From Arcobacter sp. (GTDB lineage Bacteria; Campylobacterota; Campylobacteria; Campylobacterales; Arcobacteraceae), in the NCBI GenBank assembly GCA_002869565.1, contig PKUJ01000012.1:11729-75728 (forward strand): DNA of 64,000 bases, read 5' to 3'. Positions 18,880-27,153 of this stretch are shown one piece after another. Each line of letters begins with the position of its first letter. Position 1 is the stretch's first letter. The notes below the pieces were generated by a model. That model was not told where the DNA came from and searched no databases. It saw only the letters and a program-made list of their open reading frames with translations. The position numbers and the translations under genes are program-made.

Positions 18880-19856
18880 TTTTGATAAATTGTATATTTT
18901 GGTACAAGTTTATTTGGTCTATATGACATTTTTACTTTTTTTAAATTCTCAAAGCCCATATCATAACCTACATTGATATATTCAATATCAAATTTATCTT
19001 TTAAAATCTTAGTAAATTCTCTAAAAATAAACTGAGCACATCCAAGTATTTCAAAGTCTGTTTTTTCAATAATTACACTAGCAGTGTGTTCATTTATTCG
19101 CTCACCAACTGTAAAACCTTTTACTTCATCATCTATATAGATAACTAAGCCAATAATATCAAGATTTTCATAATCATTAATCAATCTTTTTATTGCAAAT
19201 CTTTCAAAATAAATACCATCTAAAAATATTTCCACTTCTTCTTTTGGCATATATGTTGTTCTATCTTTTACCCATTTATTAAACAAATTTAAAACAGCTT
19301 CTGCATGTTTTGATTTATCTAATATTTCTATTCTATGTTCTGGATAAATTTTCTTAAATTTATTTATTTCATTTCTTTTTGATTTATATGAATCGCCTTT
19401 TAAATCAATTAAATCTTCAACTTTATAAATATAATCAACAAGTTTCTTCTCAATAATAAAATCTTTTAGCATTTCATATACTAAAGTACCCTCTTCTAAA
19501 TAATCTACAAAGCCCTCTAATAATTCTTCATGTACAAATTCTATTTTAGAATAATTTCTATTGCTATTATGACTATTCATAATTTCAAAACATTGTAACA
19601 TTGCATCATAGGTATTGTCTTTTTTACCAATAGGAGGTAAGAGCATGGTTAATTCGCCAGAATTTAGAATAAATAAACAGAATGTGTCATTTACTATTCC
19701 ATAAAATCCCGTTGCTGTTGATAGCCAAATATAGTTACCTGCAAAAGTATAATCACTCACATCTACATTTATAAGTTTCAAATACTCATTCATAGTATCT
19801 CTTTCTCTTAAATCAAAATGTTTTAAAGTATAGTTACTTATTGTCAAAATTGACAT
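18876..19856 (-). CDS. DUF2156 acyltransferase-fold protein
   Basis: Protein of about 326 residues with the DUF2156 / phosphatidylglycerol lysyltransferase C-terminal-like fold, a double GNAT arrangement. Recognisable segments are FAGNYIWLSTATGFYGIV, an inner KSKRNEINKFKKIYP basic segment, LFNKWVKDR, and YINVGYDMGFENLKKVKMSYRPN near the end. It has no membrane helices, unlike MprF, so it is a cytoplasmic relative of unknown acceptor. It is translationally coupled to a GNAT acetyltransferase, which hints at a shared modification pathway. Confidence 0.8.
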   Translation of the reverse strand: MSILTISNYTLKHFDLRERDTMNEYLKLINVDVSDYTFAGNYIWLSTATGFYGIVNDTFCLFILNSGELTMLLPPIGKKDNTYDAMLQCFEIMNSHNSNRNYSKIEFVHEELLEGFVDYLEEGTLVYEMLKDFIIEKKLVDYIYKVEDLIDLKGDSYKSKRNEINKFKKIYPEHRIEILDKSKHAEAVLNLFNKWVKDRTTYMPKEEVEIFLDGIYFERFAIKRLINDYENLDIIGLVIYIDDEVKGFTVGERINEHTASVIIEKTDFEILGCAQFIFREFTKILKDKFDIEYINVGYDMGFENLKKVKMSYRPNKLVPKYTIYQK

Positions 19857-19986
19857 GCTTTTTCCTTAAATTTATTTTGGAAGTATACATCTAATTTTTG
19901 ATTTTTCATCAAATTTAAAAAAACTTTTTTCTAAGTGCCTATTTATCAATATTATGGGATAATCAAATCAAAAATTAAGAGTCAAT

Positions 19987-20109
19987 ATGAGAGAACCTTG
20001 GGCAGCATATTTAATTGTTTTTACAGTAGTTGCATTAATGATGCTAGGGAAGAAAATGATATTTTTCTCTGATGACAAACCTAAAAATGATAAGAAAGAT
20101 ACTAAATGA
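19987..20109 (+). CDS. 40-residue membrane peptide coupled to the HD gene
   Basis: Short open frame starting at ATG 19987 after an AAGAG ribosome site and ending in TGA at 20107-20109. The product has one hydrophobic helix (WAAYLIVFTVVALMMLGKK) and a charged Lys/Asp-rich tail (DDKPKNDKKDTK). Its stop codon overlaps the ATG of the following HD-domain gene (ATGA at 20106), which argues that it is really translated. Function unknown; a membrane anchor or regulator for the HD protein is only a guess. Confidence 0.65.
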   Translation: MREPWAAYLIVFTVVALMMLGKKMIFFSDDKPKNDKKDTK

Positions 20110-21332
20110 TAAATCCGAAAATAATAGACTATATTTTTAGCTCTGCATCAATTCAAAGATGGAATGATTATCCTCGAATGGTCGAGTTAGTAGAACTTGA
20201 TAAACAAGCTCACAAATTTATTATTGCATTTTTTATTGCAAAGTTTGAAAAAGATGTAAATTATAATCATCTAATAGAAGCTGGTATTTATGAATTTCTT
20301 AGAAGGGTTGTTGTAACAGATATTAGACCCGATGTTTTCAGAAATGCTTTACAAAAAAAAGCAAAAGAGATAAATGCCTGGGTAATTGCAAATTTAAGTA
20401 CATCTTTAAAAGATATTGATAATGGATGTTTCTTACAAAAATTTGAAGAATATTTAAATAATCCAAATATCTATAAAAAAGAGAGATTTATATTAAAAGC
20501 AGCTTCTTATCTTTCTACAAAATGGGAATTTTCTATTGTATATCAAACTTCAGCTTTTTTAACAGATATAGAAGATGTTAAAAAAAGTGTTGAAGAAGAG
20601 ATTGAAGATTATTATGAATTAATTGGAGTAAGAAAAATTGCACTTAATAAAAAACTTGCAAAAATAGTTGACCTAAGTGGAAGATTAAGATTCCAAAAAA
20701 GATGGGCACAAACACCTAGAGTACCAGAAACATCGGTTTTAGGGCACATGTTGACTGTTGCTATTTTTTCATATTTTTATTCACTGAAAGTAAATGCTTG
20801 CCCTAAAAGATTAGAGAATAATTTCTTTGTGTCTTTGTTCCATGATTTACCCGAAGCACTTACAAGAGATATTATAACTCCGGTTAAATACTCAGTAGAT
20901 GATTTATCTGATATTATTGCAGAGTATGAAATCGTAAAAATAAATGACGAAATACTGCCAAATATTCCAAGTACAATGCACGATGAATTTTGTTATTTAC
21001 TAGGTCTAAATGGTGATAAGAAAGATGAATTTGAAAATAGAATCTATGAAGATAAAATTGAAATAGTAGATGATGTATCTAAATACAATATGGATAAATA
21101 CAATGCAGTAGATGGAACAGCACTAAAACAATGTGACAAGCTATCTGCCTTTGTAGAAGCATCCTTATCAATCTCACATGGAATCAAATCAAAAGAGTTA
21201 ATAAATGGTAAAAAGCAAATTATGAAGTCACTTAAAGAAGTACAAGGAATAGACTTTTTAGAAATTGCAAAACAAATTGATGAAGAGTTTTGTACAACTG
21301 GGCAAACTCAGGTTAGAATGGATTTTAGCTAA
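20106..21332 (+). CDS. HD-domain phosphohydrolase
   Basis: Cytoplasmic protein of 408 residues with a central HD metal-dependent phosphohydrolase domain. The first His is in TSVLGHMLTVAIF, the HD pair in SLFHDLPEALTRDIITPVKYS, and the closing Asp probably in CDKLSAFVEASLSI, a YfbR-like arrangement, so a nucleotide or nucleotide-sugar substrate is plausible. The N-terminal 180 residues are helical with no family I recognise. Coupled to the 40-residue membrane peptide before it by a 4-base overlap. Confidence 0.82.
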   Translation: MINPKIIDYIFSSASIQRWNDYPRMVELVELDKQAHKFIIAFFIAKFEKDVNYNHLIEAGIYEFLRRVVVTDIRPDVFRNALQKKAKEINAWVIANLSTSLKDIDNGCFLQKFEEYLNNPNIYKKERFILKAASYLSTKWEFSIVYQTSAFLTDIEDVKKSVEEEIEDYYELIGVRKIALNKKLAKIVDLSGRLRFQKRWAQTPRVPETSVLGHMLTVAIFSYFYSLKVNACPKRLENNFFVSLFHDLPEALTRDIITPVKYSVDDLSDIIAEYEIVKINDEILPNIPSTMHDEFCYLLGLNGDKKDEFENRIYEDKIEIVDDVSKYNMDKYNAVDGTALKQCDKLSAFVEASLSISHGIKSKELINGKKQIMKSLKEVQGIDFLEIAKQIDEEFCTTGQTQVRMDFS

Positions 21333-21382
21333 TTTTAAATTGATTATAACATCAAGTTAGATGAAAAAATTAACTCCTATTT

Positions 21383-21388
21383 TATAAT
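21383..21388 (+). promoter_or_regulatory. -10 box of a possible miniature transcription unit
   Basis: Perfect TATAAT 25 bases before a ten-codon frame, with the expected start of transcription near 21395. See the frame at 21408 and the hairpin at 21460. Confidence 0.45.
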
Positions 21389-21407
21389 TGTTCAGGAGGA
21401 GAAGGAA

Positions 21408-21440
21408 ATGGATAAATTAAAAACTATTCCTACTATTTAA
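21408..21440 (+). CDS. Ten-residue frame with a very strong ribosome site
   Basis: The frame encodes MDKLKTIPTI and is preceded by AGGAGGAGAAGG (21394-21405), one of the strongest Shine-Dalgarno sequences in the window. A TATAAT lies upstream and a hairpin downstream, so promoter, ribosome site, frame and terminator fit into about 105 bases. It may be a real microprotein, the reading part of a small RNA, or chance. Nothing in the peptide suggests a membrane toxin. Confidence 0.35.
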   Translation: MDKLKTIPTI

Positions 21441-21459
21441 TAAAATTAAGAGTTAATAA

Positions 21460-21485
21460 TCAAAAAGCCTAATCAGACTTTTTGA
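21460..21485. terminator. Hairpin between the miniature unit and the ligase gene
   Basis: TCAAAAAG (21460-21467) pairs with CTTTTTGA (21478-21485) over a ten-base loop and is followed by a T-rich stretch on the plus strand. It also lies just downstream of the convergent ligase gene and could serve both. Confidence 0.5.
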
Positions 21486-21509
21486 CTATTTTTATTTAGT
21501 ATTATCTAT

Positions 21510-22532
21510 TTACCCTTCCATTACAGTATAAGGTAGAATATCACTGTTGTTTAAAGGAATGGTTTTATTAAGTGGAATACGACTTAAGCCTTTTGATAAC
21601 ATCAATTCTACAACATTGTCATAGCTAAGTTCATTTTCTATTTCACAAGCTTTAGGGAAGTAGCTAGACCCTAATGTCATACCCGGAACCAAATTTGCTT
21701 CCATAAAGAAACATTCTCCTGCTTTATTTGTTTTTATATCTATTCTTCCATAATCTCTTACACCCAAGCCAGTAAACGCTTCAGAAGCTAATTTAGTTAA
21801 TTTTATTCTTGTATCATTGTTATTTATTTTTTTTAGTTCTTCACTATCATCTTTTTTAGCTTTTTGGCCTAATATTCTAAGTCCATTTGTAGAACTTAAC
21901 GGTACTATTTCAATTGGAGATATAATCAGTTTTCCACTGATAGTTTCTATTACTGCAACGGTAAATTCTCTTCCATCTAAATACTCTTCCACTAGAATTG
22001 GCATTTTAAATTGAGTGTATAAGGACTCTACTTTATTTTTAAATTCTGTGAAATTTGTTACAAAAGATAAATCATCAATCCCATTTCCATTTGCTGCATC
22101 AATTGGTTTTAGAAATAAGGGAAAAGAAATAGGTAAATCTTCAATCTTTTTAAACTGCTGTGGTATTGCTGTAAAATAATCAGCTGTTTTAATACCTTTT
22201 GATTTTAGGTGCTGTTTAGCTAAAACTTTATTTGAATCAAATCTTAATACATCTCTTGAAGAAGCTGTATAATTTATTGAATGCTCATCAAAATACTCAC
22301 TTAGCCAAATATTCTTTTTGTTTTCAAAAGACAAATACTTTACTGCTAATATAACTAAATCAGGTTTTCTTTTTACAATATTTTCTAAATCTAGTTTAGT
22401 TTTACATACAGTTAGTATTATATTATGTCCTTTACTTATTATTGATTCAAGTACATTATTACAAGATTTAAGGCTTCCAAATCCACTCTCTTTTAATTCT
22501 TCATTAGGAGTGGTTACAAGTTCGATATTCAT
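21510..22532 (-). CDS. ATP-grasp ligase resembling D-Ala-D-Ala ligase
   Basis: Carboxylate-amine ligase of 340 residues. The ATP-grasp core is visible: SNKVLAKQHLKSKGIKTADYF, FPLFLKPIDAANGNGIDDLSFV, PILVEEYLDGREFTVAV, and the metal-binding GECFFMEANLVPGMTLGSSYFPKA near the C-terminus. The opening differs from canonical DdlA/B (TTPNEELKESGFGSLKSCNNVL), and it stands outside a cell-wall cluster, so it may be an accessory ligase for another dipeptide or amino acid. Single gene on the minus strand, with hairpins on its 3' side. Confidence 0.82.
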   Translation of the reverse strand: MNIELVTTPNEELKESGFGSLKSCNNVLESIISKGHNIILTVCKTKLDLENIVKRKPDLVILAVKYLSFENKKNIWLSEYFDEHSINYTASSRDVLRFDSNKVLAKQHLKSKGIKTADYFTAIPQQFKKIEDLPISFPLFLKPIDAANGNGIDDLSFVTNFTEFKNKVESLYTQFKMPILVEEYLDGREFTVAVIETISGKLIISPIEIVPLSSTNGLRILGQKAKKDDSEELKKINNNDTRIKLTKLASEAFTGLGVRDYGRIDIKTNKAGECFFMEANLVPGMTLGSSYFPKACEIENELSYDNVVELMLSKGLSRIPLNKTIPLNNSDILPYTVMEG

Positions 22533-22771
22533 TAATAGTTTTCCTTAGAATAGGTGAGCATCAATTTTTTTACAATATTAAGTATTCTTTTTCATATAAT
22601 AAATTAAAAGTGCATCGGAATAAGTGCCTAACAAAAATTAGTTAATGTTAATCAAAGTAGATCTAGGCTTTATAATAGGTTATTTTTATGTTTTTGAAAG
22701 ATTGCAAAAACGACATTATAATACAGATCAAGTATCATCATATTGTTTTCAGTATAGCTGAAATTTTAGTT

Positions 22772-22810
22772 AAATAGTTTAAAGCTTATATCTTTAGCTT
22801 TAAACTATTT
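22772..22810. terminator. Strong hairpin downstream of the copper receptor gene
   Basis: AAATAGTTTAAAGCT (22772-22786), nine-base loop, AGCTTTAAACTATTT (22796-22810): a perfect 15-bp stem just after the stop of the minus-strand receptor. The 240 bases between it and the ligase gene hold no gene I can support. Confidence 0.65.
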
Positions 22811-22824
22811 TCTTATCTACGATT

Positions 22825-24792
22825 TTAGAAACTGTATTTAAGATTTACATAAAAATATCTTCCAGGTTCATTTATAAGTTCACTATCACCAATACCTATA
22901 TATTTAATATCATTGTAAGTATTTGTTGTTGCATACGTTTTATCTAAAAGATTATCTACGCCTAGAGTTACATCAAAACCTTTGCCAAGTTCATGATTAT
23001 ATTTCATGTTTACAATACCATATCCCGGTAAAGGTTTTTCACCATTATCTAAATCATATCTACTCCATGACTTAACTGCAACAACTTGTGCTGTTAATGA
23101 ACTAGGACCAAAATCATAAGTTAAAGATAAATTTGTTTTTAATGGTGGAATTTCAGCTAAATCTCTATCTGTTTGTCCTAATAGTGCATTATCTTTTTTA
23201 CCTTTTACATATGATACTCCATAATCTAAAATTAGATTCTCAGAAAAAAGATAATAACCTGAAATATCTAATCCATAAATTTTTGCATCAATATTTTCAA
23301 AAGATGCTCCATTTTTATTATAGATATAATCTTTTAGTTTTGAATAAAAAACTTTTGACTTGATAGAAAAGTCACCAATAGTTTTTTCAAAACCTAAATC
23401 TAATTCATAGTTCTTTGTAGCTTTTAAATTATCATTTCCTGAACCTGAATAATATAATTCTCTTGCATCAGGAACTCTTTCAGCTTTTCCAAGACCTGCA
23501 AAAAGTTTTGTATCTTTATCTAATTTGTAAGTAGTAAATATATGCCCATTTAATGAATCGTAGTCTTTATCTTTTTTAGTTAAATCTTCTGTATCAATAG
23601 AAGTATCATCATATCTTGCACCTACTTCAATATCAAAATCTCCTATTGTTTTTTCATATTTAGTAAAGAAGGCATTATTCTTTGTATCAGTTGGTGATAA
23701 ACTAATTGATGGCATCATTCTCATACTAGTCATTGAATTAGTCATGTATTTTTCACCTTTCCAATTTCTCTTACTAGTATCTAGACCAAAAGTTAATAAA
23801 TCATCATTTAATTCCATGCTATTTTTTAATTTTAATCCCCATATTGATGAATTCATATAATTTGTCATATATGAAGTCGATCCTATATTTCTAAGTCTAG
23901 TACTCATAGGATGTTCAACTTTTGAATTATAATATTCTAAATTTAACTCTTTAGAATATTTAAACAAACCTCTTTTTGTAAAATTAAAAGCAAAAATATC
24001 AGAATTATCAAAATCTGCATCCATTGGAGTATTTGGATATAAAATATTATCACTTCTATTTCTAGTGTATGATAAACTAAACTCACTGCTTTCATCAATA
24101 TTTATAATTGCTTTTGAAAGAAAAGTATTTTTTTCATAAGCATCATGATTTATATTAGGACTAGAATACCTAGAACCTAAAGGAACCACATGTTTAACTT
24201 GTTGTTCATAAAAAGTATCCCCATTTCCATCTTTGTATTGCTCAGATTCTTCTTTTGATGCAGATAAAAGAAGTTTAATATTTTCATTTCCACCACTTAC
24301 AGTAAAAGAAGCTTTTTTATATCCGAAATTTCCTATATTTAAATTAATATCACCAGCTAATCTCTCAGTTGGTTCTTTTGTTTTAACTTTTACTAAACCA
24401 CTTAAAGTCCCAAAATTTTCCACATCATATGGCCCTTCAATTACCTCTACAGAATCAATGTTATTAGTCAATACATGAGAAGTTGTTGGATCCATTCTAT
24501 TTGGACATGCCCCATAAATTTTGTTATCATCAATTAGTACATTGATATTATCTTTTTTTGCACCTCTTAAAATAATGTCATTTGCAATTCCGCTTCTTCT
24601 AACAAGTGAAATGGAAGGGACGTGTTTAGTTAAAGTTTCTGCTAAGTCTGCAGATTTTATCTCTTCAGAACTAATATCTTTTATTGCTTTTACATTTATC
24701 TTTTCTGTAACTTCAATCTTATCTAAAGTCGCAGTATCATTTGCATTTAGAAATACAAAACATGCAAGAGAAAGTGTGATTATCTTTTTCAT
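22825..24792 (-). CDS. TonB-dependent copper receptor, OprC/NosA family
   Basis: Outer-membrane beta-barrel receptor of 655 residues. It has a signal peptide (MKKIITLSLACFVFLNA), a short TonB-box region (TLDKIEVTEK), a plug domain (EEIKSADLAETLTKHVPSISLVRRSGIANDIILRG) and a C-terminal barrel ending in aromatic YFYVNLKYSF. The plug contains GACPNRMDPTTSH, which I recognise as the signature of OprC/NosA copper receptors, where the Cys and the Met four residues later bind copper. A methionine-rich barrel segment (MTNSMTSMRMMPS) supports copper binding. Alone on the minus strand; no copper regulator is adjacent. Confidence 0.88.
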   Translation of the reverse strand: MKKIITLSLACFVFLNANDTATLDKIEVTEKINVKAIKDISSEEIKSADLAETLTKHVPSISLVRRSGIANDIILRGAKKDNINVLIDDNKIYGACPNRMDPTTSHVLTNNIDSVEVIEGPYDVENFGTLSGLVKVKTKEPTERLAGDINLNIGNFGYKKASFTVSGGNENIKLLLSASKEESEQYKDGNGDTFYEQQVKHVVPLGSRYSSPNINHDAYEKNTFLSKAIINIDESSEFSLSYTRNRSDNILYPNTPMDADFDNSDIFAFNFTKRGLFKYSKELNLEYYNSKVEHPMSTRLRNIGSTSYMTNYMNSSIWGLKLKNSMELNDDLLTFGLDTSKRNWKGEKYMTNSMTSMRMMPSISLSPTDTKNNAFFTKYEKTIGDFDIEVGARYDDTSIDTEDLTKKDKDYDSLNGHIFTTYKLDKDTKLFAGLGKAERVPDARELYYSGSGNDNLKATKNYELDLGFEKTIGDFSIKSKVFYSKLKDYIYNKNGASFENIDAKIYGLDISGYYLFSENLILDYGVSYVKGKKDNALLGQTDRDLAEIPPLKTNLSLTYDFGPSSLTAQVVAVKSWSRYDLDNGEKPLPGYGIVNMKYNHELGKGFDVTLGVDNLLDKTYATTNTYNDIKYIGIGDSELINEPGRYFYVNLKYSF

Positions 24793-24926
24793 AAATTACC
24801 TTTATAAATTTTTTTTAACATTTTATTCTCTCTCTGTTAATTAATTGTTAATATTAAGAATATATTAAGTTTTATTCTAAAAATATCTTTTTGTTTTATA
24901 TGATATACTTTGATTAAAGGAAATCA

Positions 24927-25232
24927 ATGGCAAAAATTGTTCTAGAGTGTGACGATAAAAATTTACCTACAGTATTGAATATATTAGAAAATTTGAAGAC
25001 TGGACTTATTAAGGAAATATCAGTTGAAAAACTTGATAATGTTAATAAAAGGATAAAACCAGTATCTTCTTCAATAGATGGACAAATTAATAAAAGATAT
25101 TTATCAAGAGATAAATATAAAGAAAAATTAAATCAAAGACCTCAAGAAGATGAATTTCTTCCAAAGGCAACTTCTACTGGGAAATATCTTTCTCCTAGTG
25201 ATTTTAAAAATAGAAATAAAAAAGGTAAATAA
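24927..25232 (+). CDS. Hypothetical protein, 101 residues
   Basis: Not recognised. A small, basic, apparently soluble protein beginning MAKIVLECDDKNLPTVLNILENLK, which reads as a beta-alpha unit, followed by a disordered Lys/Arg/Ser/Pro-rich tail. AAAGGA precedes the ATG. It ends two bases before the next gene, so the two form an operon. A family of small Campylobacterota proteins is likely; no function can be given. Confidence 0.7.
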   Translation: MAKIVLECDDKNLPTVLNILENLKTGLIKEISVEKLDNVNKRIKPVSSSIDGQINKRYLSRDKYKEKLNQRPQEDEFLPKATSTGKYLSPSDFKNRNKKGK

Positions 25233-25234
25233 TT

Positions 25235-25645
25235 ATGCAAATAATGGTATTCGCACTAGTTTTAATTGCACTGGCTGCTTTTATAATTTATAAAGTTAAC
25301 AATAAGTTTGAAACAAAAGAAATTTTAATATTATTATCTTTAATAGTAATAGGCATTGGAACTACTATTTTCTTACTTCAAGAAAAAGAGAATAAAGTCC
25401 CAAAAATTTTTAAAGAGAAATATCAAACAAGTAAAAATACAGAGATTTTAAAGCTTTCATATACAAGATTAAATAACAAAAATGTGTCTTCAAATACAAA
25501 TTTTATATACAATTTTGATTATATAATTAATAAAGATAATAAAGAGTTTTTTTGTACTTCAAAAGCAGTTAAAATAAAAAAAATAGAAGATGAATATATC
25601 TTTGAAAACTTTAATAGACTAGATGAAAAATGTATTGCTAAATAA
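25235..25645 (+). CDS. Hypothetical membrane protein, 136 residues
   Basis: Two membrane helices lie at about residues 2-18 and 27-48 (IMVFALVLIALAAFIIYKV; ILILLSLIVIGIGTTIFLL), followed by a soluble domain of about 85 residues with two cysteines (FFCTSKAVKIKK; DEKCIAK) that could form a disulphide if periplasmic. Cotranscribed with the 101-residue gene upstream and closed by a palindromic terminator. Family not recognised. Confidence 0.7.
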   Translation: MQIMVFALVLIALAAFIIYKVNNKFETKEILILLSLIVIGIGTTIFLLQEKENKVPKIFKEKYQTSKNTEILKLSYTRLNNKNVSSNTNFIYNFDYIINKDNKEFFCTSKAVKIKKIEDEYIFENFNRLDEKCIAK

Positions 25646-25669
25646 AATATTTCAATAATTTAAACAAAA

Positions 25670-25692
25670 ACATATGCCTAAAAGGCATATGT
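25670..25692. terminator. Bidirectional terminator
   Basis: ACATATGCC (25670-25678), loop TAAAA, GGCATATGT (25684-25692): a perfect 9-bp stem between convergent genes, with an A run on its left that gives the minus-strand gene a U tract. Confidence 0.65.
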
Positions 25693-25697
25693 CTATT

Positions 25698-25979
25698 CTA
25701 AGCTCCTCCACCAACTTCAGATTTTAGGTCACCATGAACATCATTATGAGGAATACTAGCATATACATCTTCAGCTTTATGTAATGCAGAAATTACTTCT
25801 TCTAAGTTTTCGTAAGGAATTTCGATTAAGCCAGTTTTTTCGCCATTTTCAATTCTGTCAATTCTAACAACAGGGTCACTATATTCACCATATGGTTTTT
25901 CAATATGTGTTATATGTATTGAATCTTTTCTAAAATATTGTGCTAAAACAATAGTTTTTACTTTTGTACTTTCAAGCAT
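25698..25979 (-). CDS. Hypothetical protein, 93 residues
   Basis: Small soluble protein with alternating strand-like segments (VKTIVLAQYFRKDSIHITHI; DPVVRIDRIENGEKTGLIEIP) and one helix (YENLEEVISALHKAEDVYAS), then an Asp/His/Gly tail ending GGGA. The strand-strand-helix order faintly recalls PC4/PUR-type nucleic-acid-binding folds, but this is only a shape resemblance. The ribosome site AAAGGA and closeness to a terminator support a real gene. Confidence 0.65.
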   Translation of the reverse strand: MLESTKVKTIVLAQYFRKDSIHITHIEKPYGEYSDPVVRIDRIENGEKTGLIEIPYENLEEVISALHKAEDVYASIPHNDVHGDLKSEVGGGA

Positions 25980-26061
25980 AATTTATCCTTTTAAATAATT
26001 TAATAATATTCTATCATAAAATTTATTACAAGTTTAAGTTTATTTTAATTTAGTAACTTTT

Positions 26062-26703
26062 TTATGGTTTAAAAGACTGTTTTGTTTTGCACACATGAGG
26101 AAACAGACAATTATCACAATCAGGATTTAAAGCTTTACAAGTATATCTTCCAAATAGAACCATCGCTTGGTGAAAAATATGCAAATCATCTTTAAGTTTT
26201 TTTACTAAATGAGCTTCCGTTTGTTCAACTGTTTTTCCATCGCTGAGTCCTAGTCTATGGGAAACTCTAAATACATGAGTATCTACAGCCATAAGATTTG
26301 CACCTTCAAATTCAATCATAAAAACATTTGCCGTTTTATTTCCAACACCAGCTAGTTTCATAAGCTCTTTTTGAACATGAGGAATATTCCCATCATAATT
26401 TGCAATAACACTTTGAGCCATCTTTATAATATTTTTTGATTTGTTATTAAAAAAAGAACAAGACTTCAATAAATCTTTTACATCATCTAAGTTTGCATCT
26501 GCAAGTTCAAAAACACTGGGATATTTTTCAAAAAGAGCAGGAGTAATAATATTCACTCTTTTATCTGTACATTGGGCACTTAAAATAATAGCTATTAGAA
26601 GTTCATAATCATTTTTATAACTCAACTCTGTTACGGCATCAGCATACTTTTCTTGAAATGCTTCTTTTATAGTTTGGATATCTGCTTTAGTTGCTTTTTT
26701 CAT
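26062..26703 (-). CDS. nth: Endonuclease III
   Basis: DNA glycosylase / AP lyase for oxidised pyrimidines in base-excision repair. It has the helix-hairpin-helix LAGVGNKTANVFM with the catalytic lysine, the catalytic aspartate in AVDTHVFRVSHRLG, and the iron-sulphur ligand pattern C-x6-C-x2-C-x5-C near the C-terminus (CKALNPDCDNCLFPHVC). Length 213 residues, as in E. coli. Monocistronic on the minus strand. Confidence 0.97.
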   Translation of the reverse strand: MKKATKADIQTIKEAFQEKYADAVTELSYKNDYELLIAIILSAQCTDKRVNIITPALFEKYPSVFELADANLDDVKDLLKSCSFFNNKSKNIIKMAQSVIANYDGNIPHVQKELMKLAGVGNKTANVFMIEFEGANLMAVDTHVFRVSHRLGLSDGKTVEQTEAHLVKKLKDDLHIFHQAMVLFGRYTCKALNPDCDNCLFPHVCKTKQSFKP

Positions 26704-26763
26704 AACGAAATTTTAGTGATTTTATATTAAAATAAAGTTATAAATCGATTTTAATGAAAAAGG

Positions 26764-26973
26764 ATGCATATCGAACTATTAAAAGAATATAAAGGTTGTA
26801 TTGAAACTGCTATCCTAATATTATTAGTAATAATATTCATTTATTTTCACTTTAGAGATAAAAAAAACAACAATAATTCTAATAATTCGTCTAGTACAGG
26901 AGATGGAAGTGGAGCAACTCCACATAATTATGACTCATGCGATTTTAGCGGAAGCGGAGATGGTGGCTCATAG
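26764..26973 (+). CDS. Small membrane protein with Asn/Ser/Gly tail
   Basis: A 69-residue frame with AAAGGA upstream. One membrane helix (about 16-30, AILILLVIIFIYFHF) is followed by a lysine-rich boundary and a low-complexity tail of Asn, Ser and Gly (NNNNSNNSSSTGDGSG) ending in CDFSGSGDGGS with a single cysteine. I cannot name a family. Small Gly/Ser-tailed single-pass proteins are common as uncharacterised envelope proteins. It lies divergent from nth and just before the palindromic element at 27011. Confidence 0.6.
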   Translation: MHIELLKEYKGCIETAILILLVIIFIYFHFRDKKNNNNSNNSSSTGDGSGATPHNYDSCDFSGSGDGGS

Positions 26974-27010
26974 ATAATTTAAATATTTCTTAATAGTTAT
27001 GTTAAAACTT

Positions 27011-27153
27011 AAAATTGTAAATAGAGGTTTAGATTTTTTTCAAAATCAAGGCGGAGAGAAATTTTTAAGCGGAGCGTACTAAAGTACGTGAGCATTAAAA
27101 ATTACTATCCAACGTAGAGTTTGGACAAAAGATGAACCTCTATTTACAATTTT
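27011..27153. repeat. Nested palindromic element at the 3' end of uvrB
   Basis: Perfect outer arms of 19 bases (27011-27029 and 27135-27153) enclose a second stem AATTTTTAA/TTAAAAATT (27060-27068 and 27095-27103), which encloses CGTACT/AGTACG around two bases (27075-27088). The rightmost arm covers the uvrB stop codon. The regular nesting makes a single 143-base cruciform or a large RNA hairpin. It may be a terminator, an mRNA-stabilising structure or a small palindromic repeat of the genome; copy number elsewhere cannot be seen. Confidence 0.75.

Noticed and set aside
22646-22762. A 38-codon plus-strand frame in the gap between ligase and copper receptor (MLIKVDLGFIIGYF...)
   Set aside because: No ribosome site, no recognisable family and no codon pattern beyond chance in AT-rich DNA.
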